From an uncultured bacterium (GTDB lineage Bacteria; Bacillota; Clostridia; Lachnospirales; Lachnospiraceae), in assembly GCA_945949875.1 (NCBI GenBank), contig CAMFGH010000002.1:36968-100967 (forward strand): DNA of 64,000 bases, in the 5' to 3' direction. The notes under the pieces are model-generated. The model was given only the letters and a program-made list of their open reading frames with translations, did not search any database and had not been told where the DNA came from. The translations under genes were made by a program, and so were the position numbers. Positions 50,315 to 59,360 of the stretch are shown piece after piece. Numbering within the stretch: position 1 is the stretch's first letter; each line of letters opens with the position of its first letter.

Positions 50315-50453
50315 ATTTCTTTAAGGCAGAAAGTTCATCTGGAAGTTCTTCCTGATAAAGCTTATAAAAGCAAGCAGAGTTCACTGCAGTTGTAGCCACC
50401 AGCATGGACAAACAGAAAATGCCTTTATAAAGTATTTTCATCATTTTCTTCAT
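50307..50453 (-). CDS. agrD: Cyclic-lactone autoinducer prepeptide, AgrD-like (48 aa; not in the ORF track)
   Basis: MKKMMKILYKGIFCLSMLVATTAVNSACFYKLYQEELPDELSALKKYE; amphipathic/hydrophobic leader, core Cys, YQEELPDEL tail; RBS ggaggg; overlaps agrB by 8 bp. Confidence 0.9.
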   Translation of the reverse strand: MKKMMKILYKGIFCLSMLVATTAVNSACFYKLYQEELPDELSALKKYE

Positions 50454-50552
50454 ATACAACCCTCCTTTTTTCAAATTTTAACATTTTATGTGTGGAACGG
50501 TACCTATTTGTAAAAAAAAGCACCATTATGGTAATTTTTGGTTATAATACAA

Positions 50553-50576
50553 AAAGCAGTGACTTTTCACTGCTTT
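50553..50576. terminator. Terminator-like hairpin between the GHKL kinase gene and agrD
   Basis: AAAGCAGTGA CTTT TCACTGCTTT. Confidence 0.75.
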
Positions 50577-50599
50577 CATTTTCTCCAAACATGTTTTCT

Positions 50600-51853
50600 C
50601 TAAATATTCAAATATATAAATAAATTCACCTCAAATACGTCTTCTGTATAATCAATAAGCATTTTTCCTCCATACTTCTCAACCGTTCTTTTCACGCTGA
50701 GTAACCCTACTCCATGCTCAAATTGTTTTTCTTTTGTTGTTAACAAAACATTATCATTCTCTCGTAAAATACCATCATAATCATTTACTATTTTAACTTT
50801 CATTATGCCCCGATCATATTGCAAAGTCAGTTCAATTCTTTTCCTTTCACTTTTTTGAATGGCTTCGTATGCATTTAGCAAAAGATTACTGAGTATTATG
50901 TTTATATCATAATCATTCACAGGCAAAGATTGAGGAATTCTTATATCTGTAATTAAGTTTCCTCCTATTTTTCCAACAGCATCCATCATATAATTAAGTA
51001 TACTATCTATGCATTCATTTCCAGTATCTACATATAGTTTCCCAGCAACAGAATAACTGTTTATCTTACCTATGTATTCTAATGCCTTTTCTTTTTCATC
51101 TTTTTCAATATAAGTAGACAGTAACATAATATGATGTTTCATATCATGTCTCAATGTTTTATATGTATCATTTGCATTTTGCAGTATCTTAAGCTGATTA
51201 CGATACATTGTCAGTTGTAATCCATACATTTCTTTCTCTTTCTCTTTAACATAATCATTCATCAATTTATCGTATAAATAAAATATGATTATATTGATAA
51301 AAAGCAAAACACATAAAGCACCAACCAATAATATATTGTTATTATAGGTTCCTTCAATCATTACATTCGCAATAAACATGCTTCCTGCCGAAATCAGAAC
51401 AAGCATTAGATCTTTTTTAAACGAAAGCTCTATTCCCCGACGAAACATAACAGTTTTCTCAATTAGCATTTCTAGAATAAAAAAGATAAAGACTGAAAAG
51501 AAAAATCCTATTTCTGCCATCTGAACATCCTTATCTTTTACAAAAATGACCCATGCAACATTCTCTGTCAATAGAGCAAGTCCACAAACAGCAATTAAAG
51601 ATAGCACTTTTCTTTGAAAACTCCCTTTATATCCTGTAAAAATAACAAGAAATAAACCACCTATACTAATCAGAATATTTATAATATCAGAATTGTGACA
51701 CAAATATTCTACGCTGTTTATCAGGAAGTATACGACATATTCAAATAAAACATACTTATTTTTTTGGTATTCTTCAAAGAAAAGACTGACAAAACGATAC
51801 AAAAGATAGGTTCTGAGAGCATTTAATATCAGATAGGAACTTATTTCCAGCAT
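50600..51853 (-). CDS. agrC: AgrC-like sensor kinase (GHKL domain)
   Basis: TYKTLRHDMKHHIMLLSTYIEKDE (H-box), ILSNLLLNAYEAIQKSERKRI (N-box), HGVGLLSVKRTVEKYGG (G-box); N-terminal TM region. Confidence 0.92.
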   Translation of the reverse strand: MLEISSYLILNALRTYLLYRFVSLFFEEYQKNKYVLFEYVVYFLINSVEYLCHNSDIINILISIGGLFLVIFTGYKGSFQRKVLSLIAVCGLALLTENVAWVIFVKDKDVQMAEIGFFFSVFIFFILEMLIEKTVMFRRGIELSFKKDLMLVLISAGSMFIANVMIEGTYNNNILLVGALCVLLFINIIIFYLYDKLMNDYVKEKEKEMYGLQLTMYRNQLKILQNANDTYKTLRHDMKHHIMLLSTYIEKDEKEKALEYIGKINSYSVAGKLYVDTGNECIDSILNYMMDAVGKIGGNLITDIRIPQSLPVNDYDINIILSNLLLNAYEAIQKSERKRIELTLQYDRGIMKVKIVNDYDGILRENDNVLLTTKEKQFEHGVGLLSVKRTVEKYGGKMLIDYTEDVFEVNLFIYLNI

Positions 51854-51854
51854 A

Positions 51855-52595
51855 CTATACTTCTCCCTGTGCTGCTATTTTTCTCTTGATTTCCTTTTTA
51901 TATGTGTTACTTATATGGATCACCTGATCATTGCACATGACTATTTCATTCTCTTTATATGCTTTTACATACTGTGTATTAATAATAAACGAATTATGTA
52001 CTGTCCAAAAGTGTTTAGAATGAATAGCTTTACGAATATCTTTTATATTACCATAAAAATATATTCTTTCTTTTGGAGTCACAATACATTTCTTTCTTCC
52101 CAGACATTCAAAATACATAATTTCTGATGAAAGAATCTTTTCCGTACTTTTTCCGATTTTATATTCGAAATATTCCTGCTGCCTTACAAATAATCGTATA
52201 TACTTTTCAAAGATTTTTATAACAGCATTTTCATTAACTGGCTTTAACAGAAAGTCAAAAGGTCTAATCTGAAATAACTGCATTGCATATTGCTCATAAG
52301 CAGAAATAAATACAATCTGAACTTTTTCGTTCTCCAGTTTTTCCCTCAGCAGTTTTCCCACCTTAACGCCAGTCATTCCTGGAAGCTTAATATCCAAAAA
52401 AATCAAGTCAACATTTTTCTGACTATTATTTTCCATATATTGTATCAGACTTTCTCCCGAATAAAACTGCTCTATATGAATATCTTCTTCTCTTTTCTCT
52501 GCGTATCTCTTAAATGCCTGCTCAATTTGATTACAAACATCTAGCTCGTCATCGCATATTAAAATACGAAACATTCTATCACCCATTAACACCAT
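51855..52595 (-). CDS. agrA: AgrA-like LytTR response regulator
   Basis: FRILICDDELDVCNQIEQAF, DLIFLDIKLPGMTGVKVG, LytTR domain ...FWTVHNSFIINTQYVKAYKENEIVM. Confidence 0.93.
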   Translation of the reverse strand: MVLMGDRMFRILICDDELDVCNQIEQAFKRYAEKREEDIHIEQFYSGESLIQYMENNSQKNVDLIFLDIKLPGMTGVKVGKLLREKLENEKVQIVFISAYEQYAMQLFQIRPFDFLLKPVNENAVIKIFEKYIRLFVRQQEYFEYKIGKSTEKILSSEIMYFECLGRKKCIVTPKERIYFYGNIKDIRKAIHSKHFWTVHNSFIINTQYVKAYKENEIVMCNDQVIHISNTYKKEIKRKIAAQGEV

Positions 52596-52597
52596 AT

Positions 52598-53314
52598 TTA
52601 TTCAAGAATGCTGAAGCAATCTTGTATTAGACCATACACTTCTTTTCTTGTACTTTTCTCCAAAAGTTCTATCATATAACACAGTTCACTTATTAAGAGG
52701 TTTTTCTCTTTCAAAATCACAAAAAATGGAATACTGAACGTAGTATGCATTTTCAAGATTATCTCACTATCAGGTAACGTTATACCCTTTTCCATATCTC
52801 TTAATTTTTTTACATCTACTTCCAAAATCTCTGACATCTTCTTTTGATTATAATTCTTCATGCGACGTACCGAATATAATATATTATTTTGTCTATCTCT
52901 GGTTAATGCATATTGTTCCATACCCATTTTATCTGTCAGAACATCTTCGTAATAATATGCATCTTTCTTCCTGTGATACTCATTTGCATAACAGACAATT
53001 CTCATCAAAAATGTCAATTCATCATATGATTTTTCCTCTAATACTTTTTTGTATTTCCCCTCATATTCCGTTCCTGTAAGAATATAAAAAATATCAACCT
53101 CCGTATCACATAAACACTGCATCTCAAAATACGTAAATCTTCTCGTTCCCAGTTCGGCCTTACTATAATGACTTTGACTCATTTTCAGTTTTCGTCCCAT
53201 CTGCATCTGCGACAAGTTCTTGTTTATTCGCTCTTTTTTAAGCCTCTCTAAAAATTCCTGATATGCCATGTTCATGGATAGTATACCCCATAATATGATT
53301 CCTATTTTACCCAT
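52598..53314 (-). CDS. XRE-like regulator with two HTH-like segments
   Basis: KNLSQMQMGRKLKMSQSHYSKAELGTRR and YNQKKMSEILEVDVKKLRDMEKGITLP; likely start is the internal Met at about 53275. Confidence 0.8.
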   Translation of the reverse strand: MGKIGIILWGILSMNMAYQEFLERLKKERINKNLSQMQMGRKLKMSQSHYSKAELGTRRFTYFEMQCLCDTEVDIFYILTGTEYEGKYKKVLEEKSYDELTFLMRIVCYANEYHRKKDAYYYEDVLTDKMGMEQYALTRDRQNNILYSVRRMKNYNQKKMSEILEVDVKKLRDMEKGITLPDSEIILKMHTTFSIPFFVILKEKNLLISELCYMIELLEKSTRKEVYGLIQDCFSILE

Positions 53315-53414
53315 TTTATGACATCAAATTTCCCCATTTCGCACCTTTTTAGTACTTTTAGAGAAAGTTTTGCACATCTTATAAAAGAAAACGAAAAAAT
53401 TTATGTATTATAAA

Positions 53415-53440
53415 AGGAACTCAAAAGGATTTGAGTTCCT
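53415..53440 (-). terminator. Intrinsic terminator downstream of HK gene
   Basis: AGGAACTCAAA tcc TTTTGAGTTCC TTTTATAA on the minus strand. Confidence 0.75.
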
Positions 53441-53491
53441 AAAGAATTTGAGTTTCTTTCCATTTGAAACTGCATAATAAATTTGTGCCTA

Positions 53492-54577
53492 CTATTCATA
53501 GTGCCAAGCTGTTGGGAAAAATAATTCCACCTCGAATGGTCCATAGTCTATGCCTCGTATTCTCTTTGTTTTTCGGCTACTTATTCTCATTGTAATATTA
53601 TGAATATCCGCCAGATGTCGGCTTAAATATAGGCCTAAACCACTTCCTCTTGTAGTCTCCTTCTTCGCACTCTCTGTCCGATACCCTTTCTGTTCCAGAT
53701 GTCGCATTTCCTCTTCATTACAGTACGGACCCATAGAAGAAATCGTTACTCGTACTCCCTCTTCTGTATTCTCAAAAATCACTTTAACAGTTTCATTTTT
53801 AGGGGAATACTTTACTGCATTTTCAAACAACAGGAATGTCAAAACATCAAACGTGGGATATACCTCATAGGTAGAATGAGTATCTCCAATAAATTCAAAC
53901 GTAACATGTTTATTCATATAATCATTCATAATACATCTGCATTTATGAAATTTATTAAAGATATCTGCTTTATATGTTTTTCCCATTTGCAATATCATTG
54001 GATTAACAGAAACATCATATGCTAAAAATCTGGCTGTCATCATATGGGCCATAGCTTCAATATCTTTTACGAGGCGCATGTTATGCTCTAAATCAAAAGA
54101 GAGGTCATTTTCAGAACGTCTACTATAGTTATTGTTCACTTCTTCCGCACGACTTTGTAACTGAGTACTGAGGTTTCTTATCTCATGTAGCAGATCTTTA
54201 TTCAATTCATCTTGTTTTAAAATCTCATCCTCTTTTTGGCATACTTCCACATAAATATCAACTATATTTTCAAATGTCATTTTATCAAGAAGGGGATTGT
54301 ATACTATTTCATTTTCCTTTTTTTGTCTAAACACTCCTTTAGACGATATATCCTTTATTTTGAAACATGTAAATATAAACTTATGCCCATCAACACTCTT
54401 TACATATGAGGTCATTCCATAAGGACAATTATAATACCCATTTTCTGCACTCGCTAATTTTCGATAAAATTCTGCGCATCTTCCACAAGAAGCATTTTTT
54501 AGGCAATATTGATATGGCTGAATCAAAAATCCTTTCTTGAAATTGGAGCCTTCAATCATACTGATAAAGCGTTTCAT
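53492..54577 (-). CDS. Soluble histidine-kinase-like protein with N-terminal Cys-rich sensor
   Basis: YCLKNASCGRCAEFY...YYNCPYGMTSYV; LLHEIRNLSTQL; LLFENAVKYSPKN; TRGSGLGLYLSRHLADI; no obvious TM helix. Confidence 0.85.
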   Translation of the reverse strand: MKRFISMIEGSNFKKGFLIQPYQYCLKNASCGRCAEFYRKLASAENGYYNCPYGMTSYVKSVDGHKFIFTCFKIKDISSKGVFRQKKENEIVYNPLLDKMTFENIVDIYVEVCQKEDEILKQDELNKDLLHEIRNLSTQLQSRAEEVNNNYSRRSENDLSFDLEHNMRLVKDIEAMAHMMTARFLAYDVSVNPMILQMGKTYKADIFNKFHKCRCIMNDYMNKHVTFEFIGDTHSTYEVYPTFDVLTFLLFENAVKYSPKNETVKVIFENTEEGVRVTISSMGPYCNEEEMRHLEQKGYRTESAKKETTRGSGLGLYLSRHLADIHNITMRISSRKTKRIRGIDYGPFEVELFFPTAWHYE

Positions 54578-55266
54578 TACAGTGCTCCTCCCAGAAAAAA
54601 TTTCACTGCTGCTGACCCTAATACCTGTGCCATCACGCTTTTCACAACATCGGCTCCTTGCTTTGCCATTTTTTCCAGCGGTTTTCTATCTTTCTCTTTA
54701 AAACTGCGAACATACTCACTTTCAAGACGCGCTGTTTCAATTGTACTCACGTCGTTCTTGAGGAGTTTTTCCCTAACCAGTTTCCATTGGTGAACCGGAT
54801 TAACTATTTTATCAATCTCATCATCCAAAATTGCTATCCAGTCTTCTAATGAAGTTCCTTTTGGAATCACATTATCTGCCTCTGCTAAATATGTATTATA
54901 GGAAGCATCATATTGGCTTGCCGTGTATGCAATAACATGCTTGTTTGGATAATTTTTCTTTATTTCTTTGATGATAAATGCACCTTCGAAAGCTTCGCTA
55001 AATCGCTTTCCCACTCCACGAATATCGCATAAGATAATTTCATATGGCTCCACATCTTTAATATTATCGATATCCTGTTTGTGGTACATACTAAAATTAC
55101 TATCTTTTAATCCCTGGCTGACATTAAGTTCTTCATCATCAATAATCAGTATATCCATATTTTTTCGTAAATACATGCGCTGATCTTGATTAATCATGCA
55201 ATCACTTGCTAATTCTCCAATTGTATATTTTATATCATAGAATCTCCCTAATAGTTTCATTTGCAT
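54577..55266 (-). CDS. Divergent response regulator (receiver-like domain with hydrophobic C-terminal tail)
   Basis: NMDILIIDDEELNVSQGL; EIILCDIRGVGKRF; HVIAYTASQYD; NVIPKGTSLEDW; tail ADVVKSVMAQVLGSAAVKFFLGGAL; coupled to HK by TAATG. Confidence 0.75.
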   Translation of the reverse strand: MQMKLLGRFYDIKYTIGELASDCMINQDQRMYLRKNMDILIIDDEELNVSQGLKDSNFSMYHKQDIDNIKDVEPYEIILCDIRGVGKRFSEAFEGAFIIKEIKKNYPNKHVIAYTASQYDASYNTYLAEADNVIPKGTSLEDWIAILDDEIDKIVNPVHQWKLVREKLLKNDVSTIETARLESEYVRSFKEKDRKPLEKMAKQGADVVKSVMAQVLGSAAVKFFLGGAL

Positions 55267-55373
55267 CTCCTGAAGTATTTTTTATCATACCATTTTGTTT
55301 CATTTGTCTTTTAAATATTGCATGCTAAAATCATGACAATATTATACATCTTATAGCGTAACAGTTATATAAA

Positions 55374-55463
55374 TTATTCAGAAATTTCCTTTTCTTTTCC
55401 TTCAATTAAGATATCAATTATTTCCTTGTAATCTTTATAAAAGTTTACTTTTCTCCTTGTCAT
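55374..55463 (-). CDS. 29-aa small ORF overlapping the SGNH gene stop as ATGA
   Basis: MTRRKVNFYKDYKEIIDILIEGKEKEISE; start overlaps upstream stop; not in ORF track. Confidence 0.35.
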   Translation of the reverse strand: MTRRKVNFYKDYKEIIDILIEGKEKEISE

Positions 55464-57001
55464 GGTTCAATCATCCTAAAATCAACAACCATTTTCTCAT
55501 CTTCACCACATGTGATTGCAGCGATACCAACCGCCTTACGATAGTTGTTGTCAAAAACAACAATATGAATCCCGCTCTGATCTATTGCTACTTCTTCCCC
55601 ATTTACCTGAATACAGGGAATCCCATTTTCAACCGACAAGTGATAAGGTGTATCACCCCATTCACCCAAAACTCCATCTGCAGTCAATGCACCATCCGAT
55701 GAATTGGAATATTTTACCTGTTCATTTATGATGACACGGATTGCCTTTTCTCCATCCGGCTTCATTCCCCACCCGGCAAGAACATTTTGATCCGCTATAT
55801 TTTGCGGCCATTCGTAATCTCCTGAGGTTGCCAACAACAAAGAATACCGATCCCCAGATGCCAGTTCTGCCCATTCTGTAAGGGATTGTGTATTTCCCAT
55901 CTGACTTATGACTTCTGCACCACGCTGTACATCTTCTATTTGACTTTTTACAATTTCCGCATGAATCTCTTCTTCCTGTTTATATCTCTGATAATCAGTC
56001 TCCCAGGATACATATGCAGATTCTCCTCGATGATCCGGCAGATTATAGTTCTGAACAATATACTTTTCCAAGAATTCGGTATATTTAGCCGCTCCAAATA
56101 GATTAACGTGATTCTTATTATAGAAATCAGATGTAAAGTCAATTCTCATCTCTTTATAATATTCATTAGCATTCAGATAATCAAATCCATAACTTTCTAC
56201 GATGTCTTCAATCGTGTTATATTTTGCCTGATCCTCTTTTGCCAAATAGTAAGGACATACAACAAACAACGCATTCAGTTGCTCATCTCTACAATAGTTA
56301 AGCAGTTCATACAATATTTCAGACGCATTCTTCGAGAGTTCTGCACGTTCTTCTGTTTGGAAATCCGTTGGTTCTTCTAAATATGCATATTCATCTATCC
56401 ATTCCCATCCTTTATTTGGACTGACTCCAGCGTTATTCTTATACTTCCATGCGTCACTTTTTCCCAAATTTTCGATATTTGTATGATATTTCGCTATATC
56501 AAACAAATACGAAACGACATTTGTATCCTCTGGAATATTTCTGTATTTCAAATAATCCCCAATCAACTTATATCGTGCAATCGACGTCATGTCCATTCCA
56601 TCTGTTCCATTACGTAACCCTACTTCAGCTGGTTGATCTGAATAGTATTGAAAAGCACGTACATCTATCACAAACAGGTCTGGATTTTGAAATCTCCTTG
56701 TTTCTTCTATATATGCTTTGATATTCTCAGCCTGAATATCATTCGTAGCATAACTGTAAGAGGTAATTCCATAGTCGTTCCACGCTTTTAAGGGTTCCCA
56801 ATAAACAAATGCTGCACTGCCACCCACATACACCATATCCACATTTTCCTGTTTGATTCCCATCATGTGCACACGATCACATTCGGTAGTACGAAACAAA
56901 TATGTTACAGTGCAAAACACTTTAGCTAAAATAATGATAAATATTACAAAACCTACAAAGCTTACTATTTTTTTTCGATTCTTTTCTAACCATCTTTTCA
57001 T
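55460..57001 (-). CDS. SGNH-hydrolase/DltD-like membrane-anchored acyl-transfer partner
   Basis: N-terminal TM; DMVYVGGSAAFVYWEPL (GxS block I); FYNKNHVNLFGAAKYTEFL (block V-like H). Confidence 0.75.
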   Translation of the reverse strand: MKRWLEKNRKKIVSFVGFVIFIIILAKVFCTVTYLFRTTECDRVHMMGIKQENVDMVYVGGSAAFVYWEPLKAWNDYGITSYSYATNDIQAENIKAYIEETRRFQNPDLFVIDVRAFQYYSDQPAEVGLRNGTDGMDMTSIARYKLIGDYLKYRNIPEDTNVVSYLFDIAKYHTNIENLGKSDAWKYKNNAGVSPNKGWEWIDEYAYLEEPTDFQTEERAELSKNASEILYELLNYCRDEQLNALFVVCPYYLAKEDQAKYNTIEDIVESYGFDYLNANEYYKEMRIDFTSDFYNKNHVNLFGAAKYTEFLEKYIVQNYNLPDHRGESAYVSWETDYQRYKQEEEIHAEIVKSQIEDVQRGAEVISQMGNTQSLTEWAELASGDRYSLLLATSGDYEWPQNIADQNVLAGWGMKPDGEKAIRVIINEQVKYSNSSDGALTADGVLGEWGDTPYHLSVENGIPCIQVNGEEVAIDQSGIHIVVFDNNYRKAVGIAAITCGEDEKMVVDFRMIEP

Positions 57002-57010
57002 ATGCTTTTA

Positions 57011-58570
57011 CTAAAATCCCTGATATATAAATTCTGCTGCACTATATCCAGGACCATACATCCCCCAGATCAACACTGCTAAGAACAAGCCAATCCAGAT
57101 AATCCACCTAAAAATAAAGCATTGTTTCTGCATCCAGATTCTGGCATATCCATATTTTTCCCTCAGCACGCCTGCAATAATAAGTACCAAAATTGACAAA
57201 AGGATTAGATTCACATCCCCATATGTAATCTCCAGGTCAAGGAAATTCCCATTAAAGAAAATCCATGGATTTGCATAATTCTTAACAAACACTACCTTTC
57301 CAGCATCTTTGATTAGTGTAATACCTCCCGATATTCCAACGCCAAAAAACACTGCCCCAATTGCGTATATGACATAAGTTCTAATGGATTGAAATAAATG
57401 CCATGCAAAACTTTCTGTTTTCATCCCCATACTCGTTGTGACTTTGGTAAAAAAGGGAGTAAGCAGTTCTCCTAGCATGAGGATAATCCAATACCATAAA
57501 CTCACTCCTACGATATACTGCACTCCTCCATGCCATATTCCCATGACCATCCATAAAAAGAACATGCCAACAGCATTCACCAGAAACTTTCCTGTCTTTT
57601 TCCCAAACCGCTTTTTTGTCACCTTTCCTAACTTTATCATTGGTTTGGATTTCAGCAGGGGATACAGCACATAATCCTTTGCCCATGCGCCAAGAGTAAT
57701 GTGCCACCGCTGCCAGAATTCCTGAGATGTCCTAGAGAAAAAAGGATTTCTAAAGTTTTCTGCCAGCCTAATATCAAACAGTTCTGCTGTTCCTAAAACA
57801 ATATCCATACAACCGGAAAAATCTGCATACATCTGCAGTGGATACATTAAAATAGCTATCCATGAATAAAACCCGGTAAACTCTCCCGGATTCCCGGCAA
57901 TCTTGGACACAATTTCGCCAACTCTCTCAGCCAGAACAATTTTCTTAAAAAATCCAAAAAGAATTCTCTGGGCACCAAAGGCAATATTCTGGTATTTAAA
58001 TTGATGTTTCTCAAATAGGCATTCTAACTGGGAATATCTGCTGATTGGTCCAGTTGTCAATTGTGGGAAAAAGGCTGTAAATAGAAACAGTTTTAAAGGA
58101 TTCTTCTGCGGCTCGATATTTTCCCAATAACAATCAATGATATATCCCAGAATCTGAAGGGTATAATACCCCATTCCCAAAGCTGCTACCAACTGCATAT
58201 TTAGTAATGAATCTACACCAGGAATATATATACGTAAAATAAGGCTTTGAGCGCAGAATGCCCATAAGCCTTTTCCTTTTAAAATGAACCAAATTAATAT
58301 ATTTATAAAAATAGCAATTATGGTTACTATAAAGGGTACTTTTAACCCATGATTTTCCTTTTCTCTATACTTCTTCATCCACATCGTAGACAGATAAGCT
58401 ATCAATGTTGAGAAAATCAAATACACTATGGTATAAGGTGTTGCTGCCATATAATAGAAAACCAAACTAAGAACCAATAGCTCTAGCCACTGAATTCTCT
58501 TCGGAACTATATAATAAATTCCTACGCCCACTGTAATAAGAACCAAATAGCTAAAAGATGTGATTGTCAT
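57011..58570 (-). CDS. MBOAT O-acyltransferase (AlgI/DltB-like)
   Basis: FLFTAFFPQLTTGPISRYSQL; YADFSGCMDIVLGTAELFDIRLAENFRNPFFSRTSQEFWQRWHITLG; WMVMGIWHGG catalytic His. Confidence 0.95.
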   Translation of the reverse strand: MTITSFSYLVLITVGVGIYYIVPKRIQWLELLVLSLVFYYMAATPYTIVYLIFSTLIAYLSTMWMKKYREKENHGLKVPFIVTIIAIFINILIWFILKGKGLWAFCAQSLILRIYIPGVDSLLNMQLVAALGMGYYTLQILGYIIDCYWENIEPQKNPLKLFLFTAFFPQLTTGPISRYSQLECLFEKHQFKYQNIAFGAQRILFGFFKKIVLAERVGEIVSKIAGNPGEFTGFYSWIAILMYPLQMYADFSGCMDIVLGTAELFDIRLAENFRNPFFSRTSQEFWQRWHITLGAWAKDYVLYPLLKSKPMIKLGKVTKKRFGKKTGKFLVNAVGMFFLWMVMGIWHGGVQYIVGVSLWYWIILMLGELLTPFFTKVTTSMGMKTESFAWHLFQSIRTYVIYAIGAVFFGVGISGGITLIKDAGKVVFVKNYANPWIFFNGNFLDLEITYGDVNLILLSILVLIIAGVLREKYGYARIWMQKQCFIFRWIIWIGLFLAVLIWGMYGPGYSAAEFIYQGF

Positions 58571-58571
58571 A

Positions 58572-58814
58572 TTACTTTCCCATCTCCATTATGATATCAA
58601 CCATTTCCCCTACATTCTTCATGGTTACGACTTTTCCCATGGGAATTTTAAAACCAAATTCTTCTTCTACCCCTACAATCAGATTAATGTGTTCAAAAGA
58701 ATCCCATCCGTCCACATCATCTGCTACCGTTTCATCATGAAGTTCGATAGATTCATCATCCAACACCTCTCTGAATACGTTGTTTAATCTTTCATACACT
58801 TCTTCTCTTGTCAT
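58572..58814 (-). CDS. Acyl carrier protein
   Basis: 80 aa; VDGWDSFEHINLIVGVEEEFGFKIP with phosphopantetheine Ser in WDSFEH. Confidence 0.95.
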   Translation of the reverse strand: MTREEVYERLNNVFREVLDDESIELHDETVADDVDGWDSFEHINLIVGVEEEFGFKIPMGKVVTMKNVGEMVDIIMEMGK

Positions 58815-58879
58815 TTTTCTTTCTCCTAATATACTATTTCTATTATTACTTTTTGTTATACTGATATATCTTTTCTAAC

Positions 58880-58903
58880 GATTCGTCCCCAGTTTAACGA
58901 ATC
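58880..58903. other. Inverted repeat in the MaoC-ACP spacer
   Basis: GATTCGT CCCCAGTTTA ACGAATC. Confidence 0.45.
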
Positions 58904-58931
58904 TATCTTATCACGAAACGCATCTCAATAT

Positions 58932-59360
58932 CTACCTCATAACCATCACTTTCATTTTTGCTCTGGACACCGTTTTCTGGTTCTGGTTTTTTATCACAAC
59001 CTTCAACCGAATAAGCCCCAGCGCCTCATTTTTATCGATTACTTCCCCTTCCACAGTCAGTTCATCTCCGGCAAAAACCGGTTTCAAAAAAGACAGTTCA
59101 TCAAAACTATGTATCAGACTATACTTCCCCGGCAGATACATTCCTGCCATGGTAGAGTATAAAGAAGCAGTAAGCATACCAAAGGAAACATGGCCTGGGA
59201 ATTTGCCTTCCCCAATTTCCTGTGCAAATACATCATCCTGATGCAGCGGATTTTCATCCCCTGAAATGGTCCGAAATGCATCCTCCATTTCTTTCGTTAT
59301 GGTTCGTTTAAAGGAGGCTTTTAACCCAGGCTCTATTTCAGAAAGCACAAACTCATTCAT
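58932..59360 (-). CDS. MaoC-like hot-dog dehydratase
   Basis: FRTISGDENPLHQDDVFAQEIGEGKFPGHVSFGMLTASLYSTM. Confidence 0.93.
   Translation of the reverse strand: MNEFVLSEIEPGLKASFKRTITKEMEDAFRTISGDENPLHQDDVFAQEIGEGKFPGHVSFGMLTASLYSTMAGMYLPGKYSLIHSFDELSFLKPVFAGDELTVEGEVIDKNEALGLIRLKVVIKNQNQKTVSRAKMKVMVMR

Noticed and set aside
53492-55266. Detocs-type phosphorelay defence system
   Set aside because: Only one kinase and one receiver; no second regulator with an AMP-nucleosidase-type effector was recognised
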